DNA of 64,000 bases. Origin: Pelagibius sp028280305. GTDB taxonomy: Bacteria > Pseudomonadota > Alphaproteobacteria > Kiloniellales > Kiloniellaceae. The stretch lies in NCBI RefSeq assembly GCF_965233615.1, contig NZ_OZ247495.1; one strand, 5' to 3'. Both the position numbers and the translations under genes were made by a program. Positions 6,849 to 15,881 of the stretch are shown here, in pieces (within the stretch, counting starts at the first letter, position 1; each line of letters starts with the position of its first letter). A model generated the notes under the pieces. The model worked only from the letters and a program-made list of their open reading frames with translations. It had not been told where the DNA came from and searched no databases.

Positions 6849-9745
6849 GCCGCACCTCTCAGTTCGGAAAGCGTATCATGCAAGGTTGTCAGTAGGGCAT
6901 CGCGGTCAGTCTTCGCGACGTAATCGGAGAAGCCCGCAGCGCGTCCGCGCTCAAGATCCGCCGGATTCGAGAAAGCGGAGAGCGCGACGATCGGCGTCTC
7001 GGACCAGCGCGAATCTGTCGTAACCTTCTTGGCAAACTCGAAGCCGTTCATGCCAGGCATCTCGATGTCGGAGATGATGACGTCAAACTCCTCGCCGGCA
7101 TCGCAGAGCTCCATGGCGGCATCAGCCGACTCGGCGCAAACCACGTCATAGCCCGATGCCGACAGCAGCGGCTGCAACATGTTGCGGAAGAACGGGCTAT
7201 CGTCCACCAGCAGCAGGCGTCTTGCGCCGCTTTCATCGGCTGTCGTTGCCCGGTCGGCCGCGAACCAATCGTGGAATGCCTGGGTCAGATAGTAGCTGGC
7301 GTCGATAATGTCCGTGGCCCGCTCGCCGATGACGGCGGTACCGATGTAGCCGGGGCGGTCCGTCGACAGCTCGACATTCATCTTGTCTTCTACGATGTCG
7401 ACGATTTCCTTGACCACGAGACCCATGGTCCGATTGCGGTCGGAGAAAACGAGGACCGGCTGGCGGCCTTCCGTGGCAAGGTCTTGTCCATTGTCCATCA
7501 ACACCAGCGGCATCAGTTGGCCACGGTACTGGACCACGTACTGGCCGTTGGAAGACTCGACCCGCGCGAGATCGATTTCCTCCAAGCGCGCCACCAGACC
7601 CAACGGCACCGATTTGGGCGTATCGTCAACGGCACGGAACACCAGCATGGCCACAGTATCGGAACTGCTGACGTGATGGCGGTCCTTAACGGCGTCCTCT
7701 CCACCTTCGGCAACGGAAATCTCGCCGGTCGTAGCGGCAATACCATTGGGATCGAGGATCATGACGACCGAGCCGTCACCCAGGATCGTGTTGCCCGAGA
7801 AGAGCTGAATATCGCGCAGGATCGGCGCCACGGGCTTGACCACGATTTCTTCGGTATCGAAAACCCGGTCGACGATGATACCCATGGAGTAGTTGCCGAT
7901 CTGAGCAACGACGATGAAGACTTCCTCCTCATCCTTCGACTCGACCGCCGGCGGCTCCTCTTCATCGACGGCAGCGGGTTTCGCCTCGGCGGCTTCGGCA
8001 GCCGGAGCTTCCTCTTCGCTCGCAGCCGTCTCGTCGTGCTCGATGAGACCCTCGACGACCGCCTCTTCTTCACCGGTGCCAAGCTTCAGCAGATCGCGAA
8101 GATTGACCAGCGGCAACAGGCGGTTGCGCAGCCGCAGAACCGGCGTGTCGTTGATCCGCTCAATGGTGTGCTCGGTGTGGGCTGAAGCCCGAACAAGCTC
8201 GACGACAGAAAGCTGCGGAATGGCGAAGCGTTCGCTGGCACACTCGACGATAAGGGCCGAGACGATTGCCAGGGTCAGTGGGATCTTGATGACAAACTTC
8301 GTGCCGCGGCCTTCGACCGATGTCAGCTCGATGGTGCCGCCGATCTTTTCGATGTTGGTGCGCACCACGTCCATGCCGACGCCACGACCAGAAACCGAGG
8401 TCACAGCGGCAGCGGTCGAGAAGCCGGCCTTGAAGATGAACTGCTGGATCTGCTGCTCGGTCATCGTTTCAAGGTCGGCTTCGCTTGCCAGGCCGTTTTC
8501 TATGCACTTCTGCTTGAGTTTCTCGCAGGAAAGCCCCTTACCGTCATCGGAGATCTCGATGATGATATGTCCGCCTTCATGGAAGGCGTTGAGGATCACG
8601 CTACCAACCTCGGGCTTGCCGGCGGCAAGCCGGTCCGCAGGGGTCTCAAGTCCGTGGTCGGCCGAGTTGCGCACCATATGGGTGAGCGGGTCCTTGATCA
8701 GCTCCAGAACCTGCCGGTCGAGCTCGGTCTCGGCACCCTTCATCACCAGGTCGATTTTCTTGTCAAGCTCGTGCGCCAGGTCGCGGATAATACGCGGCAG
8801 CTTCGCCCAGGCGTTGCCGATCGGCTGCATCCGGGTCGCCATCACGCCTTCCTGCAGTTCCGAAACCACATGGTTCAGGCGCTGCAACGGTGCGGCGAAC
8901 TCGCTTTCGCTTTGGCTTCTGAGAATCTGGAGCAACTGGTTGCGCGTCAGCACCAGTTCGGAAACCATTGTCATGAGGTTCTCAAGCACGTCAACATTGA
9001 CGCGCAGAGACTGATTGGCGACAGAGCCTTCTTTCTTGGGTTCCGCGGCTTTCTTTTCCTGAGCGGCCTTCGGCTTCGCCGGAGCGGGCGCCGCGGCCTT
9101 CTCAGCTTTCGGCTCCGCCGGAGCCGGTTCGGCGTCAGGCTCAGCAGCAGCCTCGGCTTCCTCAGCGGGGGCAGCTTCCGCTGCGGCCTCTGTTTCTTCG
9201 GCCGCCGCTTCGGCCGCCAGCTCTTCGGGCCCCTTGGCGTTGGCGAAGGCCGCTTCGAGCTCGTCCAAGGAGACGTCGCCGCTCGCAGCTTCCGCAGGGG
9301 CTTCAGCCGGGGTTTCTGCAGGGGCCTCTGCTGCGGGTGCCGCTTCTTCAGCCGCGGCCGGAGCGCCGCCACCATCGGCAAAAGCGTTCAGCCGGGCAAT
9401 CAGATCCGAGTCATCGCCCTCCGGCTCGGCCTCGGTCGCTTCAAGCTGTTCCAGCAGCGAGCGAATCTGGTCGATGGACTCCAGAATGACCGTGACGGTC
9501 TCCGGGGTTACCTCCATCTCGCCGTCACGGACCTTGCCGAGCACGTTTTCACCGGCGTGCGCGACGCTCTCAAGTCGCGGCAGACCAAGGAAGCCGCAAG
9601 TGCCCTTGATGGTGTGCATCAGCCGGAAGATGTTGCCCAGCAGTTCCTGGTCGTTGGGGTTCTGCTCAAGCTGCACCAGCTCGACGTCCAGCTCCGCCAG
9701 GCTCTCATTGGTCTCGGTCAGGAATTCACTAAGAAGATCGTCCAT
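6845..9745 (-). CDS. cheA: Chemotaxis histidine kinase CheA with C-terminal receiver domain
   Basis: A hybrid CheA of 966 residues. Order: Hpt domain with phospho-accepting His44 in RLMHTIKGTCGFLG; an Ala/Glu/Pro-rich linker (about 127-245); the dimerisation helices around LENLMTMVSELVLTRNQLLQ; an ATPase domain with N box DPLTHMVRNSADHGLE and G boxes DDGKGL and GRGVGMDV; two CheW-like domains; and a receiver with Asp893 in DVIISDIEMPGMNG. The first CheW-like domain is interrupted by an acidic insert (about 600-645, EEEAPAAEAAEAKPAA and similar). Classical CheA has neither the second CheW domain nor the receiver. It heads the che operon; no separate P2 domain is obvious. Confidence 0.95.
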   Translation of the reverse strand: MDDLLSEFLTETNESLAELDVELVQLEQNPNDQELLGNIFRLMHTIKGTCGFLGLPRLESVAHAGENVLGKVRDGEMEVTPETVTVILESIDQIRSLLEQLEATEAEPEGDDSDLIARLNAFADGGGAPAAAEEAAPAAEAPAETPAEAPAEAASGDVSLDELEAAFANAKGPEELAAEAAAEETEAAAEAAPAEEAEAAAEPDAEPAPAEPKAEKAAAPAPAKPKAAQEKKAAEPKKEGSVANQSLRVNVDVLENLMTMVSELVLTRNQLLQILRSQSESEFAAPLQRLNHVVSELQEGVMATRMQPIGNAWAKLPRIIRDLAHELDKKIDLVMKGAETELDRQVLELIKDPLTHMVRNSADHGLETPADRLAAGKPEVGSVILNAFHEGGHIIIEISDDGKGLSCEKLKQKCIENGLASEADLETMTEQQIQQFIFKAGFSTAAAVTSVSGRGVGMDVVRTNIEKIGGTIELTSVEGRGTKFVIKIPLTLAIVSALIVECASERFAIPQLSVVELVRASAHTEHTIERINDTPVLRLRNRLLPLVNLRDLLKLGTGEEEAVVEGLIEHDETAASEEEAPAAEAAEAKPAAVDEEEPPAVESKDEEEVFIVVAQIGNYSMGIIVDRVFDTEEIVVKPVAPILRDIQLFSGNTILGDGSVVMILDPNGIAATTGEISVAEGGEDAVKDRHHVSSSDTVAMLVFRAVDDTPKSVPLGLVARLEEIDLARVESSNGQYVVQYRGQLMPLVLMDNGQDLATEGRQPVLVFSDRNRTMGLVVKEIVDIVEDKMNVELSTDRPGYIGTAVIGERATDIIDASYYLTQAFHDWFAADRATTADESGARRLLLVDDSPFFRNMLQPLLSASGYDVVCAESADAAMELCDAGEEFDVIISDIEMPGMNGFEFAKKVTTDSRWSETPIVALSAFSNPADLERGRAAGFSDYVAKTDRDALLTTLHDTLSELRGAA

Positions 9746-10168
9746 CGCCTCTGTCCTACACCTGCCCCGGTCAGGGGGCCCGAAAGGGGGCGATCTCGGC
9801 TATTAACCTTTGCCCCCAGAATGACGCCGAACAGTGGCAAACAGAAATTAATATCCTCTTACCTGAATGCAGCTCTAACCGGCAGGAACCGCAGGGAAAT
9901 CCTCAGATAGCCAGCATTTGCGCCAAGAGCGAGCGATTATCCAAGTTGCGTTATCTGGACGTTTTGATGACTGGAAGCCCACCAAATTGCTCAAGAGTTA
10001 TGATTATTCGTGAGACTGCTTCTCATTGGCAGCCTTGTCCGCTAATCTCCCGCTGCCCTGTTTCACTGCGGCGGATCCCCGGGCCAGACGACCGGGAGGC
10101 GCGCTGCGAAAGCTCACGCTAATTACCGGCTCGTTTGGCAGAGCCATCGGATCAAACCTGCTGGCACC
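9746..10168. other. Divergent regulatory region between cheA and the iron permease
   Basis: There are 423 bases without a convincing gene. The stretch must hold the promoter of the che operon (minus strand) and that of the permease (plus strand). The only clear element is the TGAGA/TCTCA dyad at 10011-10025. I saw no repeat, RNA gene or attachment site. Confidence 0.5.
10011..10025. promoter_or_regulatory. Fur-box-like dyad upstream of the iron permease
   Basis: TGAGACTGCTTCTCA matches the 7-1-7 Fur pattern TGATAAT-N-ATTATCA at 10 of 14 positions and is symmetric in its TGAGA/TCTCA arms. It lies about 145 bases before the permease start. A similar site precedes the iron-binding protein gene, which supports iron regulation. 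Inferred, not proven. Confidence 0.4.
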
Positions 10169-12001
10169 GTGACCAAGACCTCCCCCTCATCCGCCCCAAG
10201 TGGCCTGCCCCAACCAGGCCTATCCCAACCCGGCTTACCTCAACTGGGCCGGGTCCAGGCCAGCCTGGCCCACGCCGGCCTGCCCGACCCCCGGGCAACC
10301 CGATCATGGCCTTCCTTGCGCCGCAGCTGGTCGGCCCGGGCCCTGCTGCGTGGCGGGCCCTTGAGCTGGCTTTCCGTCATCATCGCCGGACTGTTCCTGA
10401 TCCCCATCCTGGGCGTCCTTCTCAGCCTCACCCAGCCGAGCAGCGAAACCTGGACCCACCTGGCCACGACGGTGATGCCGCGCTACCTGTTCAACACCGC
10501 GGTTCTGGTCGTCGGTGTCGGCCTGGCGGTCCCCATCATCGGTGCTGGAACAGCCTGGCTGGTAACAATGTGCCGCTTCCCCGGCCGGAGCGTTTTCGTT
10601 TGGGCGCTGATCCTGCCTCTGGCGATGCCGGCCTATGTGATTGCCTATGCCTATACGGACTTTCTGCAGCCGGCCGGGCCGGTTCAGACAATGCTGCGTG
10701 ACATCACCGGCCTCTCCTTCCGGGAGTACTGGTTTCCCGAAGTGCGCTCCCTCGGTGGTGCGGTGGTCATGCTGGTCTTGGTGCTCTACCCCTACACCTA
10801 CATGCTGTCGCGCACCGCTTTTCTCGATCAATCGGTCTGCGCGCTCGACGTCAGCCGCACTCTCGGCTGCGGTCCCTGGAAAAGCTTCTTCCGGGTGGCT
10901 CTGCCCCTCGCGCGGCCTGCGATCGTCGCGGGCACGGCCCTGGCCCTGATGGAGACCCTGGCGGACTTCGGCACGGTTTCCTTCTTCGGCGTTCCGAACT
11001 TCACCACCGGCATCGTCCGGGCCTGGATAGCCTTCGGCGACCGCACAACGGCCGGCCAGTTGGCCTCGGTCCTGCTGATTTTCGTCTTTCTCGTCCTCTT
11101 TCTGGAGGCTCAGAGCCGCGGCAAAGCCCGGTTCCATCAGGCGACCAACCGCTATCAATCGCTGCCGGGGCGCCCGCTGCGCGGCCTGGCGGCGGTGGCG
11201 GCTTTCACGGCTTGTTTCCTGCCCTTGTTCCTCGGCTTCCTGTTGCCGGCGGGGGTGCTCTTTTCGATGGCCCTCGAAGCCGGTGACCAGCAGTTCGGCC
11301 GCCGCTACTTCGAACTGGTCGGCAACAGCGTCACCCTGGCGCTGGTCTCCGCCATCTTTGCGGTCCTGCTGGCCACCCTTATGGCCTACGGCCTGCGGTT
11401 GCACGGCGGCTGGCTGGTGCGGATGTCGAACCGCCTCGCCTCCATGGGCTATGCGCTGCCCGGCACGATCATAGCGGTCGGCGTGCTGATTCCTTTCGCC
11501 GCGCTCGACAATGCCATCGACGCCTGGCTGCGCACCACCTGGGGTGTCTCCAGCGGCCTTCTGCTGACCGGCGGTCTCGCGGCACTGATTTTTGCCTATC
11601 TCGTGCGCTTTCTGGCGGTATCCCTCAACACGATCGAGAGCGGCCTCTCGAAAATACGCCCCTCAATGGACGATGCGGCCCGGTCGCTCGGCGCGCGGCC
11701 TTTGGCGGCCCTCCTGCGCGTTCACGCGCCGATCATGTGGCCGAGCCTGCTGACCGCCGGTTTGGTGGTTTTTGTCGATGTCATGAAAGAGCTTCCGGCG
11801 ACCCTGGTCATGCGCCCCTTCAATTTCGATACCCTGGCCGTCCAGGCGCACAACTTCGCAGCCGATGAACGCCTGACGGAGGCGGCAACCCCGGCTCTGA
11901 CGATCGTCGCCGTCGGCATCCCACCGGTCATCCTATTGAGCCGCGCCATTGCCCGCGGCCGGCCGGGACAGGCCGGCAACCGCTCCCGGGAAGCCCCTTA
12001 G
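10169..12001 (+). CDS. Ferric iron ABC transporter permease (FbpB/SfuB type)
   Basis: An inner-membrane permease with two fused BPD-transport domains of about six segments each. The EAA-type loops are DVSRTLGCGPWKSFFRVALP in the first half and DAARSLGARPLAALLRVHAP in the second. This double-length form (610 residues) is typical of FbpB-type ferric iron permeases. The first 50 residues are an unusual Pro/Gly/Leu/Gln-rich extension of imperfect GLPQPG-like units, so translation may really begin further in; the GTG at 10169 is the longest option. No ATPase subunit gene is adjacent. The binding protein gene is convergent just downstream. Confidence 0.88.
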   Translation: MTKTSPSSAPSGLPQPGLSQPGLPQLGRVQASLAHAGLPDPRATRSWPSLRRSWSARALLRGGPLSWLSVIIAGLFLIPILGVLLSLTQPSSETWTHLATTVMPRYLFNTAVLVVGVGLAVPIIGAGTAWLVTMCRFPGRSVFVWALILPLAMPAYVIAYAYTDFLQPAGPVQTMLRDITGLSFREYWFPEVRSLGGAVVMLVLVLYPYTYMLSRTAFLDQSVCALDVSRTLGCGPWKSFFRVALPLARPAIVAGTALALMETLADFGTVSFFGVPNFTTGIVRAWIAFGDRTTAGQLASVLLIFVFLVLFLEAQSRGKARFHQATNRYQSLPGRPLRGLAAVAAFTACFLPLFLGFLLPAGVLFSMALEAGDQQFGRRYFELVGNSVTLALVSAIFAVLLATLMAYGLRLHGGWLVRMSNRLASMGYALPGTIIAVGVLIPFAALDNAIDAWLRTTWGVSSGLLLTGGLAALIFAYLVRFLAVSLNTIESGLSKIRPSMDDAARSLGARPLAALLRVHAPIMWPSLLTAGLVVFVDVMKELPATLVMRPFNFDTLAVQAHNFAADERLTEAATPALTIVAVGIPPVILLSRAIARGRPGQAGNRSREAP

Positions 12002-12036
12002 ACAAAGAATGCCCAGGCAAGGAAAACGCCAACCAA

Positions 12037-12065
12037 AAAGGGCCCCTTCAGCGAAGGGGCCCTTT
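12037..12065. terminator. Terminator between convergent iron-transport genes
   Basis: A perfect 13-bp stem AAAGGGCCCCTTC/GAAGGGGCCCTTT closes a three-base loop (AGC). The A run at 12035-12039 gives a T tract on the minus strand, so it best terminates the binding-protein gene, but it can act on the permease transcript as well. Confidence 0.85.
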
Positions 12066-12100
12066 GAGTCGGCCAGCCAGCTAGCCGCAGTTTTTAGAAC

Positions 12101-13132
12101 TCAGGGCCAGCCGACCGTATCGAAGACTTTCTGCGCCTTGGGCTGGTTTTCGCCGTAGATGGCGACATTCAATTCATCGGCCTTGAAGTCACCAAGCGAC
12201 TTCAGCGCCGGGTTTGGCTCGATACCCGTGATCACCGGATACTCGTTGTTACCGTCAGCGAAGTAGCGCTGCGCGGCGGGGCTTGCCAGATACTCCAGGA
12301 ACTTGACCGCCGCTTCCTTGTGCGGGGCGTTCTTCAGGACCCCGGCGCCGGAGACGTTCACATGGGTGCCGCGGTCGCCCTGGTTCGGGAAAACCCAGCC
12401 GATTTTCTCGGCCAGTCCCTTATCCTTGTCACTGGGCTTCGTCATCAGGCGCACGAAGTAATAGGTGTTGCCGACAGCCACATCGCACTCGCCCGCGCCG
12501 ATGGCGCGAATCTGGTCGGTGTCACCACCCACCGGGTTGCGCGCGAAATTCTCGACCATTGCTTTGCCCCACTCTTGGGCAGCGGCCTCGCCATGGGCAG
12601 CGATAATCGAGCTCATCAGCGACTGATTGTAGATGTTGGAACTGCTGCGGATGCAGATGCGGCCTTTCCACTTCGGGTCGGCCAGATCTTCGTATGAAGT
12701 GATCTCGCCTTCCTTCACCGTAGCCTTGTCGAAGTAGATCACCCGCGCCCGCGTGGAGAAGCCGAACCAGTGTCCATCCGGATGGCGCAGACTTTCCGGC
12801 ACCGCGGCATCCAGGGCGGCACTCTCGACCGGCTGGAAAAGACCCGCTTGATCGGCCCGCCAGAGCCGGCCCGCATCAACCGTCAGAAAAACGTCGGCCG
12901 GGCTGTTGGCCCCTTCACTCTTTATCCGTTCGATCAGGGCATCGCCCTTGCCCTCAATCCGATTGATCTCGATACCGGTTTCCTTGGTGAAGTTCTCATA
13001 GAGCGCTTCATCGGTCTGATAGTGACGCGAGGAATAGAGGTTCAGGACATCCTGTGCCTGAACCGAAAGGCCGGTTCCCAAAACGGCAAAGCAGACTGCG
13101 GCCCCAAGGACCGTCCGCCGACGAGTGTTCAT
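12101..13132 (-). CDS. Periplasmic ferric iron-binding protein of an ABC transporter (FbpA/FutA type)
   Basis: A secreted solute-binding protein of 343 residues. It has a Sec signal peptide with a basic start (MNTRRR), a hydrophobic core and cleavage near VQAQD. The mature start VLNLYSSRHYQTDEALYENF, then IEGKGDALIERI, SSSNIYNQS and VGNTYYFVRL, is the pattern of class III/IV iron-binding proteins; the tyrosines in GNTYYF are the usual iron ligands. The ATG at 13132 was chosen over one six codons upstream because GGAGGACTACA precedes it. It is convergent with the permease and has a Fur-like box about 50 bases upstream of its start. Confidence 0.93.
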   Translation of the reverse strand: MNTRRRTVLGAAVCFAVLGTGLSVQAQDVLNLYSSRHYQTDEALYENFTKETGIEINRIEGKGDALIERIKSEGANSPADVFLTVDAGRLWRADQAGLFQPVESAALDAAVPESLRHPDGHWFGFSTRARVIYFDKATVKEGEITSYEDLADPKWKGRICIRSSSNIYNQSLMSSIIAAHGEAAAQEWGKAMVENFARNPVGGDTDQIRAIGAGECDVAVGNTYYFVRLMTKPSDKDKGLAEKIGWVFPNQGDRGTHVNVSGAGVLKNAPHKEAAVKFLEYLASPAAQRYFADGNNEYPVITGIEPNPALKSLGDFKADELNVAIYGENQPKAQKVFDTVGWP

Positions 13133-13478
13133 TGTAGTCCTCCGTTGCATCCGCCCCAGTATCCGACATGGCTGGGTGCGTGATGAAATTAATTCTCAAT
13201 AGCGAAGTAAATGCAAATCACTCGCACCTGTCAAGCACCCTGCTTGCCGCGGAAATACGCGCTTTGCGGGATCTCTCGCCTGCTATTTATCGATAATAGT
13301 TATTATGATTATAATTATTTCATATAGTTATCCGATCACTTTAACTATAATGCGAGTGATACCGGCCGTGCTCCACGCTAACGCAAATTTAAGCCAATGC
13401 TTTTAAGGCTGACGACGGTTAAGGCGAAGCCGCGTGGAGCGGACGCCAGTTTTGGGGAATTCAATTGGAGCCATGATG
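13133..13478. promoter_or_regulatory. AT-rich divergent control region with Fur-like sites
   Basis: A gene-free stretch of about 346 bases, clearly richer in A and T than its surroundings, separates the iron-binding protein (minus strand) from a secreted sensor-like protein (plus strand). It holds TGAAATTAATTCTCA at 13184-13198, which matches the 7-1-7 Fur pattern at 11 of 14 positions. A dense A/T dyad cluster runs from 13291 to 13330, with ATAATA-GT-TATTAT at 13293-13306. A shared iron-responsive regulator for both directions is inferred. Confidence 0.45.
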
Positions 13479-14063
13479 ATGTCTAAGACCAACCTTAAGG
13501 GTCTCGTTGGCGGCGTTGCTTTGTCGCTGTTTGCCACCGCCGCCCTGGCCAGCGACGCCCATGTCGCACCGATGACCGAGTATGCCAACAGCACGGTCAA
13601 ACAGTGGATCAGCAACGATGTCGTGATCCAGGCCGTGAAGGCGCAGAACGCCAAGCATGCCGGCCTCAGCCAGGCCGATATCGACAAAATGGACCAGGAC
13701 TGGCGCGCCCAGACCGATGCCGGCAGCAAGCCGATGATCGATGCCGTGCTGGGCAACGCCCTCTCCGCCTATCTGGTTGACCAGAAGAACAGCGCCCAGG
13801 GCCTGGTGACGGAGGTCTTCGTCATGGACAACCGCGGCCTGAACGTCGGGCAGAGCGACGTCACCTCCGACTACTGGCAGGGCGATGAAGCCAAGTGGCA
13901 GAAGACCTACTCCGCCGGCGCCGGCGCTGTGTTCATTGACGAGGTGGAGATGGACGAGTCGACCCAGACCTTCCAGTCGCAGCTCTCCATGTCGATTGTC
14001 GACCCGGCCAGCGGCGACGTGATCGGTGCCATCACCATCGGCATCAATGTCGACGCGCTGTAA
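13479..14063 (+). CDS. Secreted PDC/Cache-like sensor protein
   Basis: About 194 residues with a clear signal peptide (MSKTNLKGLVGGVALSLFAT, cleaved after ALA). Three ATG codons in a row lie at 13473-13479; the third has the best spacing to GGAG. The mature part carries a helical N-terminal half and then VFVMDNRGLNVGQSDVTSDYW and IVDPASGDVIGAITIGINVD. These motifs are typical of single-Cache (PDC-like) extracellular sensor folds. No transmembrane segment follows, so it should be free in the periplasm. The next gene, 66 bases on, is a chemoreceptor, so a ligand-binding partner role is inferred. Confidence 0.65.
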   Translation: MSKTNLKGLVGGVALSLFATAALASDAHVAPMTEYANSTVKQWISNDVVIQAVKAQNAKHAGLSQADIDKMDQDWRAQTDAGSKPMIDAVLGNALSAYLVDQKNSAQGLVTEVFVMDNRGLNVGQSDVTSDYWQGDEAKWQKTYSAGAGAVFIDEVEMDESTQTFQSQLSMSIVDPASGDVIGAITIGINVDAL

Positions 14064-14129
14064 GGCGAAAGAAAACCAGTATCAACCCCTACCCGGTCAA
14101 GCATCCGGTGCCGCAAAGGAACGGTTCCT

Positions 14130-15821
14130 ATGAGCAAGAATGAAGCGCCCACTGCGACAACGCCCAAGAAGAAGATGGGCGGGATCAACTTGGCCGGGAC
14201 TTCAAGGTTATCCGTGGTCCGTAAGGTTATCCTGACGGCCGCGGGGATGGCTTCGCTGATCCTGGTCACCCTTGTGGTGATCGGGATCAACGAGACCAAG
14301 CAGGTTCTTCTACAGACCGGTGAAACCGGGTTCAGCACCATGACCCGGCTGATCAGCAACAATGCCGCCGGCGGCATTCGCTGGAAAAAGCCGGAAGCGA
14401 TCGAGGTCGCCTACATCGACTTCGCCAAGGCCGAAGACACCGCCATCGCCAATGTTATCGCGCTCGACAAAGACGGCAACGAGTTGATCCGCTTTGACTC
14501 GAAAACGCTGCCGCAAGCCGAACTGGGCAGCTTTGTTGAAAAGGCCAAGGGCGCCGAGACACGGATGATCGAGCGGTCCGACAGCCATATCCTGATCTCG
14601 GGTCCGGCACTCTCGCCCAAGGACGGCTCCTTCATCGGCTCGGTCATCATTGCCTGGTCGATCGAACAGTTGAACGCCGAGATTCGCGCAGCCATGCTGC
14701 AGCAGTCGGCGATTGCCCTGGTGGCCCTGGCGTTGCTGGTCGTGCTGCTTAGCTTTGTCACCTCGCGGCTGATCGGCAAGCCGTTGAAAATGATGACCGA
14801 CACCATGGGCCGCCTGGCGGACGGCGACACCACCGTCGCGGTTCCGGCCATGGAGCGCAAAGACGACATCGGTGACATCGCGCGCATGGTTCAGACCTTC
14901 AAGACCAATGCCGTCGAGCTGGACCGCTCGACCGCTGCGCGGGAAGCCGAAAAGGCGAAGGCCGAAGAAGAAAAGCGTCAAGCCATGCATAAGCTGGCCG
15001 GCGATTTCGAATCCAGTGTGAAGGCCGTCGTGAACGGTGTGACTGCCGCCTCCGACGAAGTACAGAACACCGCACAGTCGATGTCCGAAACCGCGGAGCG
15101 GTCGAGCAGCCTGACGACGGCTGCAGCCGAAGCGACCGAACAGGCCGCCAGCAACGTGCGCACCGTCGCCTCGGCAGCGGAGGAACTGACCGCCTCGATC
15201 CAGGAGATCAGCCGGCAGGTCACCCAGTCCACCGATATTTCGAAGGCGGCTGCAGAGCAGGCCCGCAAGACCAATGGCGAGGTCGAAACCCTCGCCGAGG
15301 CCGCACAGAAGATCGGCGACGTTGTGACGATGATCCAGGACATTGCCGAGCAGACCAATCTGCTGGCCCTGAATGCCACGATCGAGGCCGCCCGTGCCGG
15401 CGAGGCCGGTAAGGGCTTTGCCGTGGTCGCCTCCGAAGTCAAGCAGTTGGCCACCCAGACGGCCAAGGCCACCGAGCAGATCCGTCAGCAGATCAACGAC
15501 ATCCAGGGTGCCACCGGTGGTGCGGTCGACTCGATTGCCCTGATCACCGAAACCATCGAACAGGTCAACGGCATCGCCTCCAGCATCGCCTCGGCGGTGG
15601 AAGAGCAGAGTGCGGCAACGGAGGAAATCTCCCGCAACGTGCAGCTTGCCTCGGCCAGCACCAACGAGGTCTCAAACAACATCGGCGAGGTCACGACGGC
15701 GGCGAAGGAGTCCGGGCAGTCGGCCTCCACCATGCTGGGCGCGGCAAACGATCTGGCCGGGCAGTCATCGAGCCTGAGCAATCAGGTCGACAGCTTCCTG
15801 GCCAGCATCCGCGCCGGCTAA
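14130..15821 (+). CDS. Methyl-accepting chemotaxis protein
   Basis: A chemoreceptor of 563 residues. A 30-residue basic cytoplasmic start precedes TM1 (about 33-53). A periplasmic sensor of about 135 residues follows, with VIALDKDGNELIRFDS, a Cache/PAS-like feature. TM2 is at about 193-211, then a HAMP domain (RLIGKPLKMMTDTMGRLADG) and a long coiled-coil signalling domain with the conserved tip DIAEQTNLLALNATIEAARA. The C-terminus ends DSFLASIRAG without a CheR-binding pentapeptide. AAAGGA lies seven bases before the ATG. It probably forms an operon with the secreted sensor-like protein upstream and signals through the CheA/CheW encoded at 6.4-9.7 kb. Confidence 0.94.
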   Translation: MSKNEAPTATTPKKKMGGINLAGTSRLSVVRKVILTAAGMASLILVTLVVIGINETKQVLLQTGETGFSTMTRLISNNAAGGIRWKKPEAIEVAYIDFAKAEDTAIANVIALDKDGNELIRFDSKTLPQAELGSFVEKAKGAETRMIERSDSHILISGPALSPKDGSFIGSVIIAWSIEQLNAEIRAAMLQQSAIALVALALLVVLLSFVTSRLIGKPLKMMTDTMGRLADGDTTVAVPAMERKDDIGDIARMVQTFKTNAVELDRSTAAREAEKAKAEEEKRQAMHKLAGDFESSVKAVVNGVTAASDEVQNTAQSMSETAERSSSLTTAAAEATEQAASNVRTVASAAEELTASIQEISRQVTQSTDISKAAAEQARKTNGEVETLAEAAQKIGDVVTMIQDIAEQTNLLALNATIEAARAGEAGKGFAVVASEVKQLATQTAKATEQIRQQINDIQGATGGAVDSIALITETIEQVNGIASSIASAVEEQSAATEEISRNVQLASASTNEVSNNIGEVTTAAKESGQSASTMLGAANDLAGQSSSLSNQVDSFLASIRAG

Positions 15822-15850
15822 AGCCCACTTGGCGCAACTGAAGATCTGCT

Positions 15851-15873
15851 GCCCCGGGCGAATGGTCCGGGGC
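15851..15873. terminator. Hairpin between the convergent chemoreceptor and chpT genes
   Basis: GCCCCGG and CCGGGGC form a 7-bp GC stem with a nine-base loop, 30 bases after the chemoreceptor stop and just before the chpT stop. No clear T run follows on either strand, so it is a weak or Rho-assisted terminator. Confidence 0.45.
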
Positions 15874-15881
15874 GAACAGCC

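Noticed and set aside
8567..9910. Open frame of 447 codons opposite the 5-prime part of cheA
   Set aside because: It mirrors the repetitive Ala/Glu linker of cheA and has no recognisable domain.
10169..10320. Imperfect proline-rich repeats at the start of the iron permease as a separate gene or repeat element
   Set aside because: They stay in frame with the permease and have no stop. They may be an untranslated or poorly conserved extension, so I noted them under the permease only.
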